64,000 bases of DNA, taken from positions 1-64,000 of the forward strand of contig JAJZQI010000002.1 of NCBI GenBank assembly GCA_021851875.1. The letters are read 5' to 3'. The DNA comes from Pseudomonadota bacterium (GTDB lineage: Bacteria; Pseudomonadota; Gammaproteobacteria; Burkholderiales; JAJZQI01). A program made the translations under genes and the position numbers. Under the pieces are notes generated by a model, which was given only the letters and a program-made list of their open reading frames with translations, had not been told where the DNA came from and searched no databases. This document shows positions 35,246-45,365 of this stretch, piece by piece; position 1 is the first letter of the stretch, and each line of letters opens with the position of its first letter.

Positions 35246-36882
35246 TATTCCTGCCCCACCCATTCTTTAACAACATTGGCCACGATAACCGGATCCTGTT
35301 TCGCCAACTCCTTGGCAATACGCAGATTTTCATCATAACTGACGTGGCGTGGCAATGACATGCCGGCCTCGCCGCCGCCCAGATGCACGATATCCTCCGC
35401 CAACTCTTCTGTCGGCTCCGCACGCGGCGGAGGCGTCATCAGCGTCCGGAACATCGGCCGCAGCACGCCAAACACAATGTAAAGAATAACGCCCACGATC
35501 AGCAGATTCTTGACCATGTCCTTGGCAAAGGAAATATTGTCAGGATCTTTCCAGATCGGCACATCAGGCGCCGCCTCCGGCGGCGCGAAAGAGGCATTCA
35601 CGACTTTCACGGAGTCGCCGCGGGAAGCATCGAACCCCATCGACTCCCGCACCAGGTTGCTGATCTGATCCAGCTCATTGGGGGTGAGCGGCTTGGAGGT
35701 TTCCTTGCCGTCCTTGTCCAGCATTTGCCGGAAATTCACCACGACAGCCACGGAAAGACGCTTCACAACGCCGACCGGCAGCTTGGTGTGGCGGATGGTC
35801 TTGTCCACCTCGTAATTAATGGTGGTTTCCTTGTGGATATTGCTGCTTGCCGCCGTCGCTCCGCCGCCTTGTTGCGCCCCGCCCTGTGGAGCCGTGATCG
35901 GCGCAGTGGCGCCGCCCGGCGGCTGATTGGACAATGCACCGGGCACGCCGGACGGATTGGCGCCGCTGCCGTCGATGGTCTCGATCGTTTGCTGACTCCG
36001 CACGGCGCTGTCGGCGGGCGTCGGATTGGGTTTATAAATTTCGGAGGTCTGTTCCGACTGGGCGTAATCCAGATCGGCAGAAACCTGGGCCTTTACATTA
36101 CCCTGCCCGACAATGGGCTCGAGAATGCCGGTAATCCGCTTGATATAGCTTTGCTCAACCGCATGGCGGTATTCCAGCTGCGTCGGGTTCAAACCGTCCT
36201 GGACATAGGCATCCGTGTTGCGGCTTAACATGGCTCCCGTCTGGTCCAGCACCGTCACGTTGGATGCCGGCAAATCGGGAACGGCAGCGGCCACCAGATG
36301 AACAATGCCGCTTACCTGGCCGGGATCGAGCACTCTGCCGGCGCGCAAGGACAGCACGATAGACGCGCTGGGCTTTTCCTGCTCGCGCACGAAAACGCTC
36401 GGCCGCGGAATGGCCAAATGCACCCGCGCCCCGTCAACGGCGGATAGCGATTCGATGGTGCGCGCCAGCTCGCCTTCCAGCGCCCGCTGATAATTCACTT
36501 GCTCAAGGAACTGGCTGACACCGAGCTTTTGATTTTGCAGCGACTCGAAACCGACATTTCCCCCTTTGGGCAGACCTTGAGCCGCCATTTTGAAGCGCAA
36601 GTCATATACCTGGGAAGCAGGCACCAGGATGACAGCGCCGCCGCCTTCGATCTTGTAGGGAATGTTCTGCTGCTGCAGGGAGGCAATGATGTCGCCGCCG
36701 TCCTTTTCCGACAGATTACTGTAAAGTACCCGGTAATCCGGTGTTTTGGCCCACAGCCAAACTGCGGCAATAATGGCGATGGATACGGCAACGCCCAGTA
36801 TGAGCGCGACTTTTTGCCCATTTCCCAAACGGGAAAGATTTGTTTGAATGCGGCCGAGAATTTCCTGTGGTGCAAGCGCCAT
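35245..36882 (-). CDS. fliF: Flagellar MS-ring protein FliF
   Basis: A 545-residue MS-ring protein. TM1 is near residues 22-43 (KVALILGVAVSIAIIAAVWLW), followed by YscJ/RBM periplasmic domains (GGDIIASLQQQNIPYKIEGGGAVILVPASQVYDLR). A Gly/Ala/Gln-rich segment lies around residues 300-350, TM2 near 450-470, and a C-terminal FliG-binding tail reads DENLRIAKELAKQDPVIVANVVKEWV. ATG 36882 follows GGAGA; the TTG one codon earlier is ignored. It is the first ring assembled in the basal body. Confidence 0.96.
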   Translation of the reverse strand: MALAPQEILGRIQTNLSRLGNGQKVALILGVAVSIAIIAAVWLWAKTPDYRVLYSNLSEKDGGDIIASLQQQNIPYKIEGGGAVILVPASQVYDLRFKMAAQGLPKGGNVGFESLQNQKLGVSQFLEQVNYQRALEGELARTIESLSAVDGARVHLAIPRPSVFVREQEKPSASIVLSLRAGRVLDPGQVSGIVHLVAAAVPDLPASNVTVLDQTGAMLSRNTDAYVQDGLNPTQLEYRHAVEQSYIKRITGILEPIVGQGNVKAQVSADLDYAQSEQTSEIYKPNPTPADSAVRSQQTIETIDGSGANPSGVPGALSNQPPGGATAPITAPQGGAQQGGGATAASSNIHKETTINYEVDKTIRHTKLPVGVVKRLSVAVVVNFRQMLDKDGKETSKPLTPNELDQISNLVRESMGFDASRGDSVKVVNASFAPPEAAPDVPIWKDPDNISFAKDMVKNLLIVGVILYIVFGVLRPMFRTLMTPPPRAEPTEELAEDIVHLGGGEAGMSLPRHVSYDENLRIAKELAKQDPVIVANVVKEWVGQE

Positions 36883-37070
36883 CAATGCATCTCCAAGCCA
36901 GCGACCGGAATAATAGCGCTAACGGCCCCGATATGCGGCCTCACGCTGGGCGCACCTTCGTGTCCGAATGAAAAGTAACCACTCCAGCTCCATCCTGAAT
37001 CTGACACGTCTTTCAGGTTTCCCTCAACATTTATAATTATAATTTCAGCGCCGGATGGCGTCTGCCCGCG

Positions 37071-37400
37071 TTATACGGGCATGTTCATGACTTCCTGGTA
37101 GGCGGTGACCAAACGGTTCCTGACCTGAACCATGGTCTGGAAACTCAGGTTTGCTTTTTGCAGCGACATCATGACCTCGTGCAACGGCGCATCCGGACTA
37201 CCCAGCTCATATTGCCTGGCCATGGTATCGGCCTGTTGCTGCTGAGCGTTCACCTGATCCAGCGAACCCTTCAGGATTGCAGCAAAATCCGGCGCGCCAG
37301 AATTTGAAGCAGCAGATGACGAAGCAGGCTTTTCGCCGGCAGCCATTGCGGCAGCCGTCTGCATTTGCGCCAGTAACTGGTCAATACCCTGTGTATCCAT
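37071..37400 (-). CDS. fliE: Flagellar hook-basal body protein FliE
   Basis: A 109-residue protein. An Ala/Ser-rich N-terminal part precedes the FliE domain (FAAILKGSLDQVNAQQQQADTMARQYELG, then LHEVMMSLQKANLSFQTMVQVRNRLVTAYQEVMNMPV). It links the MS-ring and the rod. ATG 37400 follows GGAGGG with good spacing; the open frame continues upstream without support. fliF starts 188 bases downstream. Confidence 0.94.
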   Translation of the reverse strand: MDTQGIDQLLAQMQTAAAMAAGEKPASSSAASNSGAPDFAAILKGSLDQVNAQQQQADTMARQYELGSPDAPLHEVMMSLQKANLSFQTMVQVRNRLVTAYQEVMNMPV

Positions 37401-37592
37401 GCATCCCTCCGGTACACCCCATGCACAAAGTCTATAGCAGACGCTCACACCAATCGGCGGCAGCGTCATCCTCGACTAATTATAGCCGACTTGCTTCTGC
37501 AACACCAAGCTGTTGGGTAGAGGACTGAGCAGTTAAAATTTCCGCGCCGACGCTTCTCCCGACCCGTTTGCCGATGCGGGCAAAAACCGCCC
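37401..37592 (-). promoter_or_regulatory. Spacer between flrC and fliE with possible promoter
   Basis: No gene. On the minus strand a TATAAT within CGGCTATAATTAG (about 37486-37481) is a possible -10 for fliE; a -35-like TTGGTG lies 18 bases upstream. Around the same place TTGG-TGTTGCAGAA-GC has the GG-N10-GC spacing of sigma-54 promoters but a poor overall match. Neither can be decided from sequence alone. Confidence 0.35.
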
Positions 37593-38933
37593 TCAGTCGC
37601 CGTCCTCTTGCAGCCACCCCTCGGCTTTGTATTGATGCAGCTTGTGGCGCAAGGTCCGCTCGCTCATGGCCAGACGCTCTGCCGCCACTTTGCGCACCCC
37701 CTGAGCGGCCTTCAAAGCCTCCAGAATATGCTGCCGCTCGAGGGTTTTCATGTCGGTTGCCGTTTCTTCAGGCCGGCCCGACTGTTTCTCATCTGCAACA
37801 CCTGCCGGCGCCGGCAGGAACAGATGCGCCGCTTCCACCCATTTGGCCGGCGCCAGAATCACGGCGCGCTGGATTACATTTTCCAGCTCCCTGACATTGC
37901 CCGGCCAATTATGCTGCAGCAGCGACTGTTCGGCCGGCGCTGAAAACTCCATCGCACCGCGCTGCATTTTTTGCGCATAGCGCCGCAAAAAGAGCTTGGC
38001 CAGCGGCAGGATGTCGGCGCGCCTGACCCGCAACGGCGGCAACTCAAGAGGAAATACATTGAGCCGGTAATACAGATCCTCGCGAAAGCGGCCGGCCGCC
38101 ACCTCTGCCGCCATATTGCGGTTTGAGGTGGCAATGACCCGAATATCCAGCCGGATCGGCGCCCGCCCCCCCACGCGCTCAACTTCTCGCTCCTGCAGCA
38201 CGCGCAGAAGCTTCGTCTGCAGCAGCAACGGCATTTCCGAGATTTCATCGAGCAACAGCGTGCCATGCTGGGCTTGCTCGAATTTGCCGGCTTGCGCCTG
38301 CGCGGCACCGGTAAATGCTCCCTTTTCATGCCCGAACAAGGTCGCCTCCAGCAGCGCTTCGGGGATGGCGGCGCAATTAATGGCCACAAACGGCAGCGCC
38401 GACCGCGGGCTGTTGCGATGAATAAAGCGCGCCAGCACTTCTTTGCCGGTTCCGCTTTCGCCGCTGATCAATACCGTCGCATCGGAATGCGCCACACGCC
38501 GGGCCAAGGCGAGCGTCTCGGCCATCTGCGCATCCTCGGTCGGCGCTTCGTCGGTGTTGGCCGGCCCGGCGGTGAGCATGAAACGCGCCACTTCCGACAA
38601 AAGCCGCTGCGGTTCGAATGGCTTGGCCAGATAGTGACTGGCCCCGGCTTGCATTGCCCTGACCGCATGCTCGATATCGCCAAACGCGGTCATCATCAAT
38701 ACCGGAATATCCGGCCTGGTCTCCCGCAAGCGGTGCAACAGGGTCAGACCATCCATGGGCTGCATTTGCACATCGCTCACCACAATGCCGACCTGATCGC
38801 GCTCCAGCAAGCGCAGCGCTTCTCCCCCGTCAGCCGCCGCAACAACGGAATAACCGGCCAATTCGAGCGTATCGCAGAGCGCCTCGCGCAATGGTGCGTC
38901 ATCTTCCACCACCAACACCGGTAAAGTCTTCAA
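37593..38933 (-). CDS. flrC: Sigma-54-dependent flagellar response regulator (FlrC/FleR type)
   Basis: A 446-residue NtrC-family regulator. The receiver domain has phospho-acceptor Asp54 (GIVVSDVQMQPMDG) and Lys in YLAKPFEP. The AAA+ domain (~135-365) has Walker A GESGTGKE, the sigma-54 contact loop GAFTGA and Walker B GTLLLDEI. The C-terminal Fis-type helix-turn-helix (KVAAERLAMSERTLRHKLHQYK) completes it. It is the class III flagellar activator in polar-flagellate bacteria. It overlaps the sensor gene flrB by 4 bases. Confidence 0.92.
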   Translation of the reverse strand: MKTLPVLVVEDDAPLREALCDTLELAGYSVVAAADGGEALRLLERDQVGIVVSDVQMQPMDGLTLLHRLRETRPDIPVLMMTAFGDIEHAVRAMQAGASHYLAKPFEPQRLLSEVARFMLTAGPANTDEAPTEDAQMAETLALARRVAHSDATVLISGESGTGKEVLARFIHRNSPRSALPFVAINCAAIPEALLEATLFGHEKGAFTGAAQAQAGKFEQAQHGTLLLDEISEMPLLLQTKLLRVLQEREVERVGGRAPIRLDIRVIATSNRNMAAEVAAGRFREDLYYRLNVFPLELPPLRVRRADILPLAKLFLRRYAQKMQRGAMEFSAPAEQSLLQHNWPGNVRELENVIQRAVILAPAKWVEAAHLFLPAPAGVADEKQSGRPEETATDMKTLERQHILEALKAAQGVRKVAAERLAMSERTLRHKLHQYKAEGWLQEDGD

Positions 38934-40144
38934 ATTTTCACCCTCAATGCTTCGCCCAGCGGCAAACAGACCTCAACCCGCGCCCCGCCTTCGGGGGCAT
39001 TGGCAGCCGACACGCTGCCGCCATGCGACGTCGCAACGTTGCGCACAATGGCGAGCCCCAGCCCCGTTCCTTCGCTGCGTGTTGTCACGAACGGCTCGAA
39101 CAGCCTGTTCATCACACCGTCGGCCAACCCCGCCCCGTTATCTTTCACGCTCCAGCAGATGCTGTCCGCGCAGCGCTGCACCACCAGCTCTATTTTTCCG
39201 GGTTTGCCGCAAAACTGCATGGCGTTTTCCAGAACATTAACCAAAGCCCCTATAAACGCCTTGCGATCGACCTGCACAACGGCATCCCGGCCCAGCGTGC
39301 TCACTTGATATTCAATCTGTTTATCCGCCATAAGCGGCTGCACAATATGGTTAAGCTCGGCCAATATGTCCATCGCGGAAATCGACTCCCGCGCTCCGGG
39401 CCGTCCACGCACGAAACTCAACATGTCCTGCACCATGCGCTCAAGATGATGCAAACGCTCCTGCACGCGCCGCGCAAATCGTTCCCGCTCGGCCCCGGGC
39501 AAATCCTGCCGCTCCAGATGCGAGGAATACAGCAATGCCGTGGCGATGGGCGTGCGCAGCTGGTGCGCCAGCGAAGCCGCCATTTCCCCCATGGCAGCAA
39601 GTTTTTTGTGATGCTCGAGCTGCTGCTTGAGCTGCTCTGCGTCCGTCACATCGTTGAGCAACAATACTGTTTCGCCCGAGCTTTCAATTTTGCTGGCGTG
39701 CAGCACGATGCGCCGTTCTTGATCGGCTCGATTCAATCGATATTCATGCGGCGCATCGGTCTTGGCGAGTTCGGCAGACACGTCCTGCCACAACGCCCCG
39801 GATTGCGGCATGCCCAAAATGCTCTGCGCCGCCGGGTTCATCTCCAATATCCGTTCATTGGCGTCCAGCACCAGCACCCCGCCGGGCAGCACGTCCAGCA
39901 GCAGGGCCAGCCTGGAAGACAAGGCCTCCTTCGCCTCATATTCGCGCCGCAGTTCGCCGTTGGCCACAGCAAGCTGGTCGGTCAACTGCTGCACGCGCCC
40001 CTGCAGTTCCAGGTAAGCCTCCTCAAGCCGCGCAGACGATTGCGCGAAAAGGTGAAAGGCTTCAGCCAGCTGATCGGGCGTCAGCGCTCCGGTAATTTGC
40101 AACGACGGCGACAATTGATTTTGTTTCTTGTCTTCTGCATCCAT
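38930..40144 (-). CDS. flrB: Flagellar sensor histidine kinase (FlrB/FleS type)
   Basis: A 404-residue soluble kinase. An N-terminal coiled coil (~30-85) is followed by a PAS domain (~80-165, VLPGGVLVLDANERILEMN). The dimerisation/phospho-acceptor domain has His194 (GEMAASLAHQLRTPIAT) and the ATPase domain has ENAMQFCG, DNGAGL, FEPFVTTRSEGTGLGLAI. No membrane helix is present, as expected for FlrB/FleS, which respond to basal-body assembly. It is cotranscribed with flrC upstream of fliE. Confidence 0.92.
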   Translation of the reverse strand: MDAEDKKQNQLSPSLQITGALTPDQLAEAFHLFAQSSARLEEAYLELQGRVQQLTDQLAVANGELRREYEAKEALSSRLALLLDVLPGGVLVLDANERILEMNPAAQSILGMPQSGALWQDVSAELAKTDAPHEYRLNRADQERRIVLHASKIESSGETVLLLNDVTDAEQLKQQLEHHKKLAAMGEMAASLAHQLRTPIATALLYSSHLERQDLPGAERERFARRVQERLHHLERMVQDMLSFVRGRPGARESISAMDILAELNHIVQPLMADKQIEYQVSTLGRDAVVQVDRKAFIGALVNVLENAMQFCGKPGKIELVVQRCADSICWSVKDNGAGLADGVMNRLFEPFVTTRSEGTGLGLAIVRNVATSHGGSVSAANAPEGGARVEVCLPLGEALRVKI

Positions 40145-40349
40145 TGGCGGATTATATCTGCCTTCAACACGAAAATAACAAAACTAAGCGATCGTTTTAC
40201 GGCCAGCAGGCCAATGCTGTATTTCATGCCTCTCCAGGGCCTGCATATATTAAATCCGGGCAAATAAACTTGCCGCATCCGGACACCATGGTTAATATTC
40301 TTCCCCAATAAACAAAAAACGCGCCATAGGGATAGCGGAGAGAAAGCGA

Positions 40350-41936
40350 ATGAAGGTCAACTTACCCGTCACAAACAAGGAACTGGATTATCCATCCGGC
40401 ACTATCCTGCTCTCGAAAACAGACCCGCAGGGTATCATCACCGAGGTAAATGACGCATTTGCCGAGGTCAGCGGCTTTACCCGTGAAGAACTGATCGGCA
40501 AATCGCACAACCTCGTGCGCCACCCCGACATGCCCCCTGCCGCATTCGAAGACTTGTGGCGTACGATCCAGAAGGGCAAGCTTTGGCACGGTTATGTCAA
40601 AAACCGCTGCAAGAACGGCGACCACTACTGGGTGGAAGCCAATGTTACGCCCATCATGCAGGGGCGCGAAATCACCGGTTACGTCTCCGTCAGAACCAAA
40701 CCGGAAGCCGTCAAGGTAGCGGCAGCGGAAAAACTTTACCGCAGCCTGAAAAACGGCTCCGGCGGCAAGCTGCTGATGCTTTTCCGCACCCTGTCCGACT
40801 TTGGCGTGCAAACCAAACTCATTCTGGCCATCCTCACCTTGTTCGGCATTTCCGGCATCACCGTGCTGACCGGTTTTTCACCGTGGGTTGCCGGCGGCAT
40901 CAACCTTGCGCTGACGCTCATTTTCGGCCCGCTGATTTTGCGCTCGATCACCCGCCCCATGCAGCAACTGGCCCAGGCCATGATGGCAACGCAGGCCGAC
41001 GGCAATCTCAGACGACGTGTCGCCGTCCACAACAACGACGAGATCGGCCAGGCGGCCAAGGCATACAACGCCCTGCTGGCCACACTCTCAAGCCTGACCA
41101 AGGAAGTCACCGACAGCGCCGACAAGCTCGTCGCGCATTCGCAGGAATTGAGCGAAATCACCGACAGCGTGCAGGAAAATTCCAACCACCAAAATGATGC
41201 CGCCGCCTCCACCGCGTCGGCAGTCGAGCAAATGACCGTCAGCATCAACTCGGTTGCGGAAAGCGTCGACAACGTCCGCACTACCGCCCACACCAGCCTG
41301 GACCGGACGCATGCCGGCAACGAAGGCGTGTCGCAAATGGTCGGCGAAATCACCGGCGTTGAACAGTCGGTGCACAGCATTTCCGAGGCCGTCGCCAGGT
41401 TCATAGACAGCACCAAGCAAATCAACAACATGACGCAGGAAGTCCGCGAAATTGCCGACCAGACCAATTTGCTGGCGCTCAATGCCGCAATTGAAGCGGC
41501 ACGGGCGGGCGAACAAGGACGGGGCTTTGCCGTTGTTGCCGACGAAGTCCGCAAGCTGGCGGAAAAATCCAGTGCCTCCGCGCGGGCCATTGATGACATC
41601 ACGCGTTCGATTTCCGAGCAGTCCAGCGCCGTCGAAACCTCCATCTCGACCGGACTGGAACACCTGGAGTCGACACAGGAACTGCTTGAAAACATTGCCA
41701 TTATTCTCGGCGAGTCCAGCCATTCGGTCAAGAACGTAACCAGCGGCATGGATACCATTACCAACGCAACCCAGGAACAAGCCCTCGCAAGTGCACAAAT
41801 TGCACAAAACGTAGAAAAAATTGCCCAAATGACAGAAAACAACTCACATGCCATCCGACAGACGGCTGACGCAGCTCACCAGCTCAACGACCTGGCCCGA
41901 AATCTCAAAAATGCCATCAAGCGTTTTCAGCAATAA
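40350..41936 (+). CDS. aer: Aer-like PAS chemoreceptor (energy taxis)
   Basis: A 528-residue methyl-accepting protein. The N-terminal PAS domain (~15-120) is very like that of E. coli Aer: [27 protein letters not shown] and [20 protein letters not shown]. This implies FAD binding and redox sensing. It continues with a short helical hairpin in the membrane (~155-200, no real periplasmic domain), HAMP, and a cytoplasmic signalling domain with the hairpin tip [45 protein letters not shown] 40350 follows GGAGAGAAAGCGA. It opens the chemotaxis block. Confidence 0.93.
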   Translation: MKVNLPVTNKELDYPSGTILLSKTDPQGIITEVNDAFAEVSGFTREELIGKSHNLVRHPDMPPAAFEDLWRTIQKGKLWHGYVKNRCKNGDHYWVEANVTPIMQGREITGYVSVRTKPEAVKVAAAEKLYRSLKNGSGGKLLMLFRTLSDFGVQTKLILAILTLFGISGITVLTGFSPWVAGGINLALTLIFGPLILRSITRPMQQLAQAMMATQADGNLRRRVAVHNNDEIGQAAKAYNALLATLSSLTKEVTDSADKLVAHSQELSEITDSVQENSNHQNDAAASTASAVEQMTVSINSVAESVDNVRTTAHTSLDRTHAGNEGVSQMVGEITGVEQSVHSISEAVARFIDSTKQINNMTQEVREIADQTNLLALNAAIEAARAGEQGRGFAVVADEVRKLAEKSSASARAIDDITRSISEQSSAVETSISTGLEHLESTQELLENIAIILGESSHSVKNVTSGMDTITNATQEQALASAQIAQNVEKIAQMTENNSHAIRQTADAAHQLNDLARNLKNAIKRFQQ

Positions 41937-42024
41937 AACCTGATAACACGCTAGAATTACTCTATAGTGAGTGTGAGACGACCGCACGGGCTTGCCCGAA
42001 CACGGACACAAGGGATGGAATCGT

Positions 42025-42978
42025 ATGTCGGATTTATTGAAAAAAATTGATGCCAGAACAAAATTGGCAGGCACCAACAAGCTGGAAATTCTGCTGTTTT
42101 CCCTTGGGGTCAATCCCATGACCAATCGGAATGAGACTTTCGGCATCAACGTCTTCAAGGTACGCGAAGTCATGCGCGTACCAGAAATCACGCACGCTCC
42201 CGACATGCCGCCATCCGTCGAGGGCATGGTAAGCCTCCGCGGCGTACTGGTCCCCGTCGTCGACTTGAAGAAATACTCCGGCATCAACGATGGAAAACCC
42301 GCGCAAATCATGATTGTGACCGAATACAACAATCACACACAGGGTTTTCTGGTGGAGTCCGTCGATACAATTTTGCGCATTGACTGGTCGCAGATGCGCG
42401 TGCCGCCGGAAATGCTGACTGCGCAAATGGGCGGCTTGGTGGTAGCCGTTACCGAACTGGCCGACAATCGCCTGGTGATGATGCTGGATGTGGAAAAAAT
42501 CCTCGCGGAAACCAACCCGATTGATGACAGCCACTTGTACATGGGACTGGAACCGTTCCAGGATCAGGACCACGCAATCTTTTTCTGTGACGACTCCTCC
42601 GTGGCCCGCAAGCAGATCGAGAACACCCTGAACGCGCTCAACGTGCGCTATTACAGCGCCAACAACGGTGCGCAGGCGTGGGAAGAGCTGCAGCGCCTCG
42701 CCAAGCAAGCGGAAGCAAGCAAACGGCCGATGTCAGAGGTCGTTCAGATGGTACTGACGGACGTGGAGATGCCGGAAATGGACGGCTATGTGCTGACCAA
42801 AAAGATCAAAACCGACCCGCGTTTCAAAGGCATTCCCGTCATTATGCATTCCTCCCTGAGCAGTTCGGCCAATGCTCAACTGGGTTTCAATGTCGGCGTT
42901 GACGAGTATGTCCCCAAGTTCGAGCCGCAACGCCTTGCGGAGGTGCTTGGCAGGATGCTGCACAGGGAAGCACAATGA
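42025..42978 (+). CDS. cheV: Chemotaxis coupling protein CheV (first copy)
   Basis: A 317-residue CheV. A CheW-like domain (~15-160, LEILLFSLG, FGINVFKVREVMRVPEITHAPDMPPSVEGMVSLRGVLVPVVDL) is followed by a receiver domain (~180-315). The receiver has the acidic pair in FFCDDSSVAR, phospho-acceptor Asp in VLTDVEMPEMDGY and Lys in YVPKFEPQR. It couples receptors to CheA and may act in adaptation. ATG 42025 follows AAGGGATGGA; an in-frame start 11 codons earlier is unlikely. Confidence 0.94.
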   Translation: MSDLLKKIDARTKLAGTNKLEILLFSLGVNPMTNRNETFGINVFKVREVMRVPEITHAPDMPPSVEGMVSLRGVLVPVVDLKKYSGINDGKPAQIMIVTEYNNHTQGFLVESVDTILRIDWSQMRVPPEMLTAQMGGLVVAVTELADNRLVMMLDVEKILAETNPIDDSHLYMGLEPFQDQDHAIFFCDDSSVARKQIENTLNALNVRYYSANNGAQAWEELQRLAKQAEASKRPMSEVVQMVLTDVEMPEMDGYVLTKKIKTDPRFKGIPVIMHSSLSSSANAQLGFNVGVDEYVPKFEPQRLAEVLGRMLHREAQ

Positions 42979-43024
42979 AGTTCCAGCAGTAAATGTACGC
43001 TAATTCGGAACGGATGCACTGAGC

Positions 43025-43957
43025 ATGAGCAATCAAAACGGAAAACTGTTGGACACGATCGATGCCCGCACCAAACTGGCGGGCTCGAACAAAATGGAAA
43101 TTCTCCTGTTCTCATTGGGCAGCGATGAAATTTTCGGCATCAACGTATTTAAGGTGCGCGAAGTTTCACAGACTCCCATGATTACCAAAACCCCCAACAT
43201 GCCGCTGGGCGTCGAGGGCGTCATTTCCTTGCGCGGAAATATTATTCCGGTCATCGGCCTGGCCTCCTTTCTCAACGTCGATACGCCGGAAGAAGGCTGG
43301 CCGACCATGATCGTTACCGAATACAGCCGGCGCACCCAGGCATTCCTGGTAAAAGACGTGGACCGCATCATTCGCGTCGATTGGGATCAGGTCAAACCGC
43401 CTGAATCCATGCTGTCCGGCAACGACGCCATGATTACTGCGATTACTGAATTGCCGGACGGCAAGCTGGTGTCCATTCTCGACGTGGAGCAGATACTCGC
43501 CAGCGCCACGGGCGAACCGATTACGCCGGATCTGCCGGCAATCGATTCCAACGGCGAATTGACCATCTTTTTTGTTGACGACTCTGCGGTGGCGCGCAAG
43601 GAAATCATCGGCGTTCTCGACAAGCTGGGCGTCAAATACCAGCAAGCCAATAATGGCCTGGAGGCATGGGACCGTTTGCAGAACATGGCAAGCCGGGCGC
43701 AAGTCGACGACGTGCCCCTGTCGCAGCAATTGAAGCTGATCCTGGTCGATGCCGAAATGCCGGAAATGGACGGTTACGTACTCACCCGCAACATCAAGTC
43801 CGACCCCCGCTTCGAAGGCATACCGGTGGTCATGCACTCATCGCTGTCCTCCGAAGCGAACAAAACCATGGGACAGCGCGTCGGTGTGGACGCCTATGTC
43901 GCCAAATTCGACGCGATTCAACTCGCCGATACATTACGCCCTCTGCTGCTGCGCTAA
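43025..43957 (+). CDS. cheV: Chemotaxis coupling protein CheV (second copy)
   Basis: A 310-residue CheV, homologous along its length to the gene just upstream, with identical architecture: CheW-like domain (MEILLFSLGSDEIFGINVFKVREV), then receiver with FFVDDSAVARKE, phospho-acceptor Asp in ILVDAEMPEMDGY and Lys in YVAKFDAIQ. The loop FNPMTNRNETF of the first copy is absent here (GSDEIF). The pair looks like an old tandem duplication with divergent coupling surfaces. No cheW is present in this block, so these proteins may do the coupling locally. Confidence 0.94.
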   Translation: MSNQNGKLLDTIDARTKLAGSNKMEILLFSLGSDEIFGINVFKVREVSQTPMITKTPNMPLGVEGVISLRGNIIPVIGLASFLNVDTPEEGWPTMIVTEYSRRTQAFLVKDVDRIIRVDWDQVKPPESMLSGNDAMITAITELPDGKLVSILDVEQILASATGEPITPDLPAIDSNGELTIFFVDDSAVARKEIIGVLDKLGVKYQQANNGLEAWDRLQNMASRAQVDDVPLSQQLKLILVDAEMPEMDGYVLTRNIKSDPRFEGIPVVMHSSLSSEANKTMGQRVGVDAYVAKFDAIQLADTLRPLLLR

Positions 43958-44036
43958 GGAGCTATTTGACAATCACGCCCTTGTGGCCAACTCAATGTCC
44001 AAAGACACTAAAAGTATGAATGTGGAGCAAGAATAA

Positions 44037-44429
44037 ATGCCTGACAAGAACATGAAGTTCCTGGTTGTCGACGATTTCTCGACCATGCGACGAATCGTTC
44101 GTAACCTGCTTAAGGAGCTGGGCTTTAACAATGTGGACGAAGCGGAAGACGGTTTAGTCGCACTGCAAAAGCTGCAAGCCGGCGGCGGGTTCGAGTTTGT
44201 GGTCAGCGACTGGAACATGCCCAATATGACAGGCATCGACTTGCTCCGCAACATCCGCAGCGACCCCAATCTGAAACACTTGCCGGTATTGATGATTACC
44301 GCCGAGGCCAAGAAAGAAAACATCATCGAAGCAGCCCAGGCCGGCGCCAACGGATATATCGTGAAACCGTTTACTGCAGCGACGCTGGAAGAAAAACTCA
44401 ACAAAATTTTCGAAAAGCTGGGCAAGTAG
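44037..44429 (+). CDS. cheY: Chemotaxis response regulator CheY
   Basis: A 130-residue single-domain receiver. It has [24 protein letters not shown], phospho-acceptor Asp58 ([15 protein letters not shown]), the switch Thr in [12 protein letters not shown], and Lys in [15 protein letters not shown]. This is the classic enteric-type CheY that binds FliM and reverses the motor. It is followed by cheZ 24 bases downstream. GGAG lies 9 bases before the ATG. Confidence 0.96.
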   Translation: MPDKNMKFLVVDDFSTMRRIVRNLLKELGFNNVDEAEDGLVALQKLQAGGGFEFVVSDWNMPNMTGIDLLRNIRSDPNLKHLPVLMITAEAKKENIIEAAQAGANGYIVKPFTAATLEEKLNKIFEKLGK

Positions 44430-44453
44430 TTTAGGCTTAAGGAGGATGAATAA

Positions 44454-45317
44454 ATGGCTCATACTGACGCTAGCGGAGACAGCGACGACCTGCAAGCCTT
44501 GTTTGACAGCGTTGCCGAGCAATCGCAACCGACAGCACGCCCCCCTGCCCCCGCTCCCGCGCCGTCCAAGCCGGCTGATGCAGCGGGCGACAGCGACGAT
44601 TTACAAGCGCTGTTTGACAGCATAGTCACCGCCCAGTCGGCAGACATCCCGCAAGGGACCCCGGCTGCAGCCAGCGCGGCCGGCCCGGAGGCCGAAACGC
44701 CCGAAGGCGCCGGTTGCGACAGCATGTTCGAACAAATCGGCCATATGACCCGCAAGCTGTACAACACCATGCGGGAACTCGGCTACGACAAGAAACTGGA
44801 AGATGCCGTACAGGCCATTCCTGACGCGCGCGATCGCCTGGTGTACATCACCAGCATGACGGAGCAGGCGGCCGAGCGGGCCATCAATGCGACAGAAGCC
44901 GCGCGTCCCTTGCAGGACAAGCTGGAAGCCGGCGCCAACACGCTTTCAGCCAGCTGGCAAAAGGTTTTCGATCAGCAGATGGACATGGACGAGTTCAAGA
45001 CGCTGGTCATGGAAACCCGCAAATTCCTGGCCGAGGTGCCGCAGCACACGCGCGCGACCAACTCGCAGCTGACCGAAATCATGATGGCGCAGGACTTTCA
45101 GGATCTGACGGGCCAGGTGATCAAACGCGTCATTGATATGGCTCAATCGCTTGAGCAGCAGCTGCTGCAGCTGCTGCTGACGGCCACGCCGCCGGACCGC
45201 CGGCCGGAAAATGTGGATGGTCTGCTGAATGGCCCGGTCATCAACGCAGAAGGACGCACTGACGTAGTAACCAGTCAGGAACAGGTGGATGAATTGCTGG
45301 AAAGCTTGGGTTTCTAG
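44454..45317 (+). CDS. cheZ: CheY-P phosphatase CheZ with duplicated N-terminal motif
   Basis: A 287-residue CheZ, longer than the E. coli protein (214). The N-terminal extension holds two exact copies of GDSDDLQALFDS (residues 8-19 and 45-56), joined by a Pro/Ala/Ser-rich linker. The four-helix core carries the catalytic stretch EIMMAQDFQDLTGQVIKRV (Asp and Gln of the phosphatase site). The C-terminal CheY-binding peptide is QVDELLESLGF. A strong AAGGAGG lies 8 bases before ATG 44454. It removes phosphate from CheY-P in the cytoplasm. Confidence 0.94.
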   Translation: MAHTDASGDSDDLQALFDSVAEQSQPTARPPAPAPAPSKPADAAGDSDDLQALFDSIVTAQSADIPQGTPAAASAAGPEAETPEGAGCDSMFEQIGHMTRKLYNTMRELGYDKKLEDAVQAIPDARDRLVYITSMTEQAAERAINATEAARPLQDKLEAGANTLSASWQKVFDQQMDMDEFKTLVMETRKFLAEVPQHTRATNSQLTEIMMAQDFQDLTGQVIKRVIDMAQSLEQQLLQLLLTATPPDRRPENVDGLLNGPVINAEGRTDVVTSQEQVDELLESLGF

Positions 45318-45365
45318 CACATGAATGGATTGCTGCTCGCTAGCGATGGTTGAAGGAATGCAAAA

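Noticed and set aside
37485-37510. Possible sigma-54 promoter (GG-N10-GC) before fliE
   Set aside because: Only the invariant dinucleotides match; the flanking bases are far from TGGCAC-N5-TTGC.
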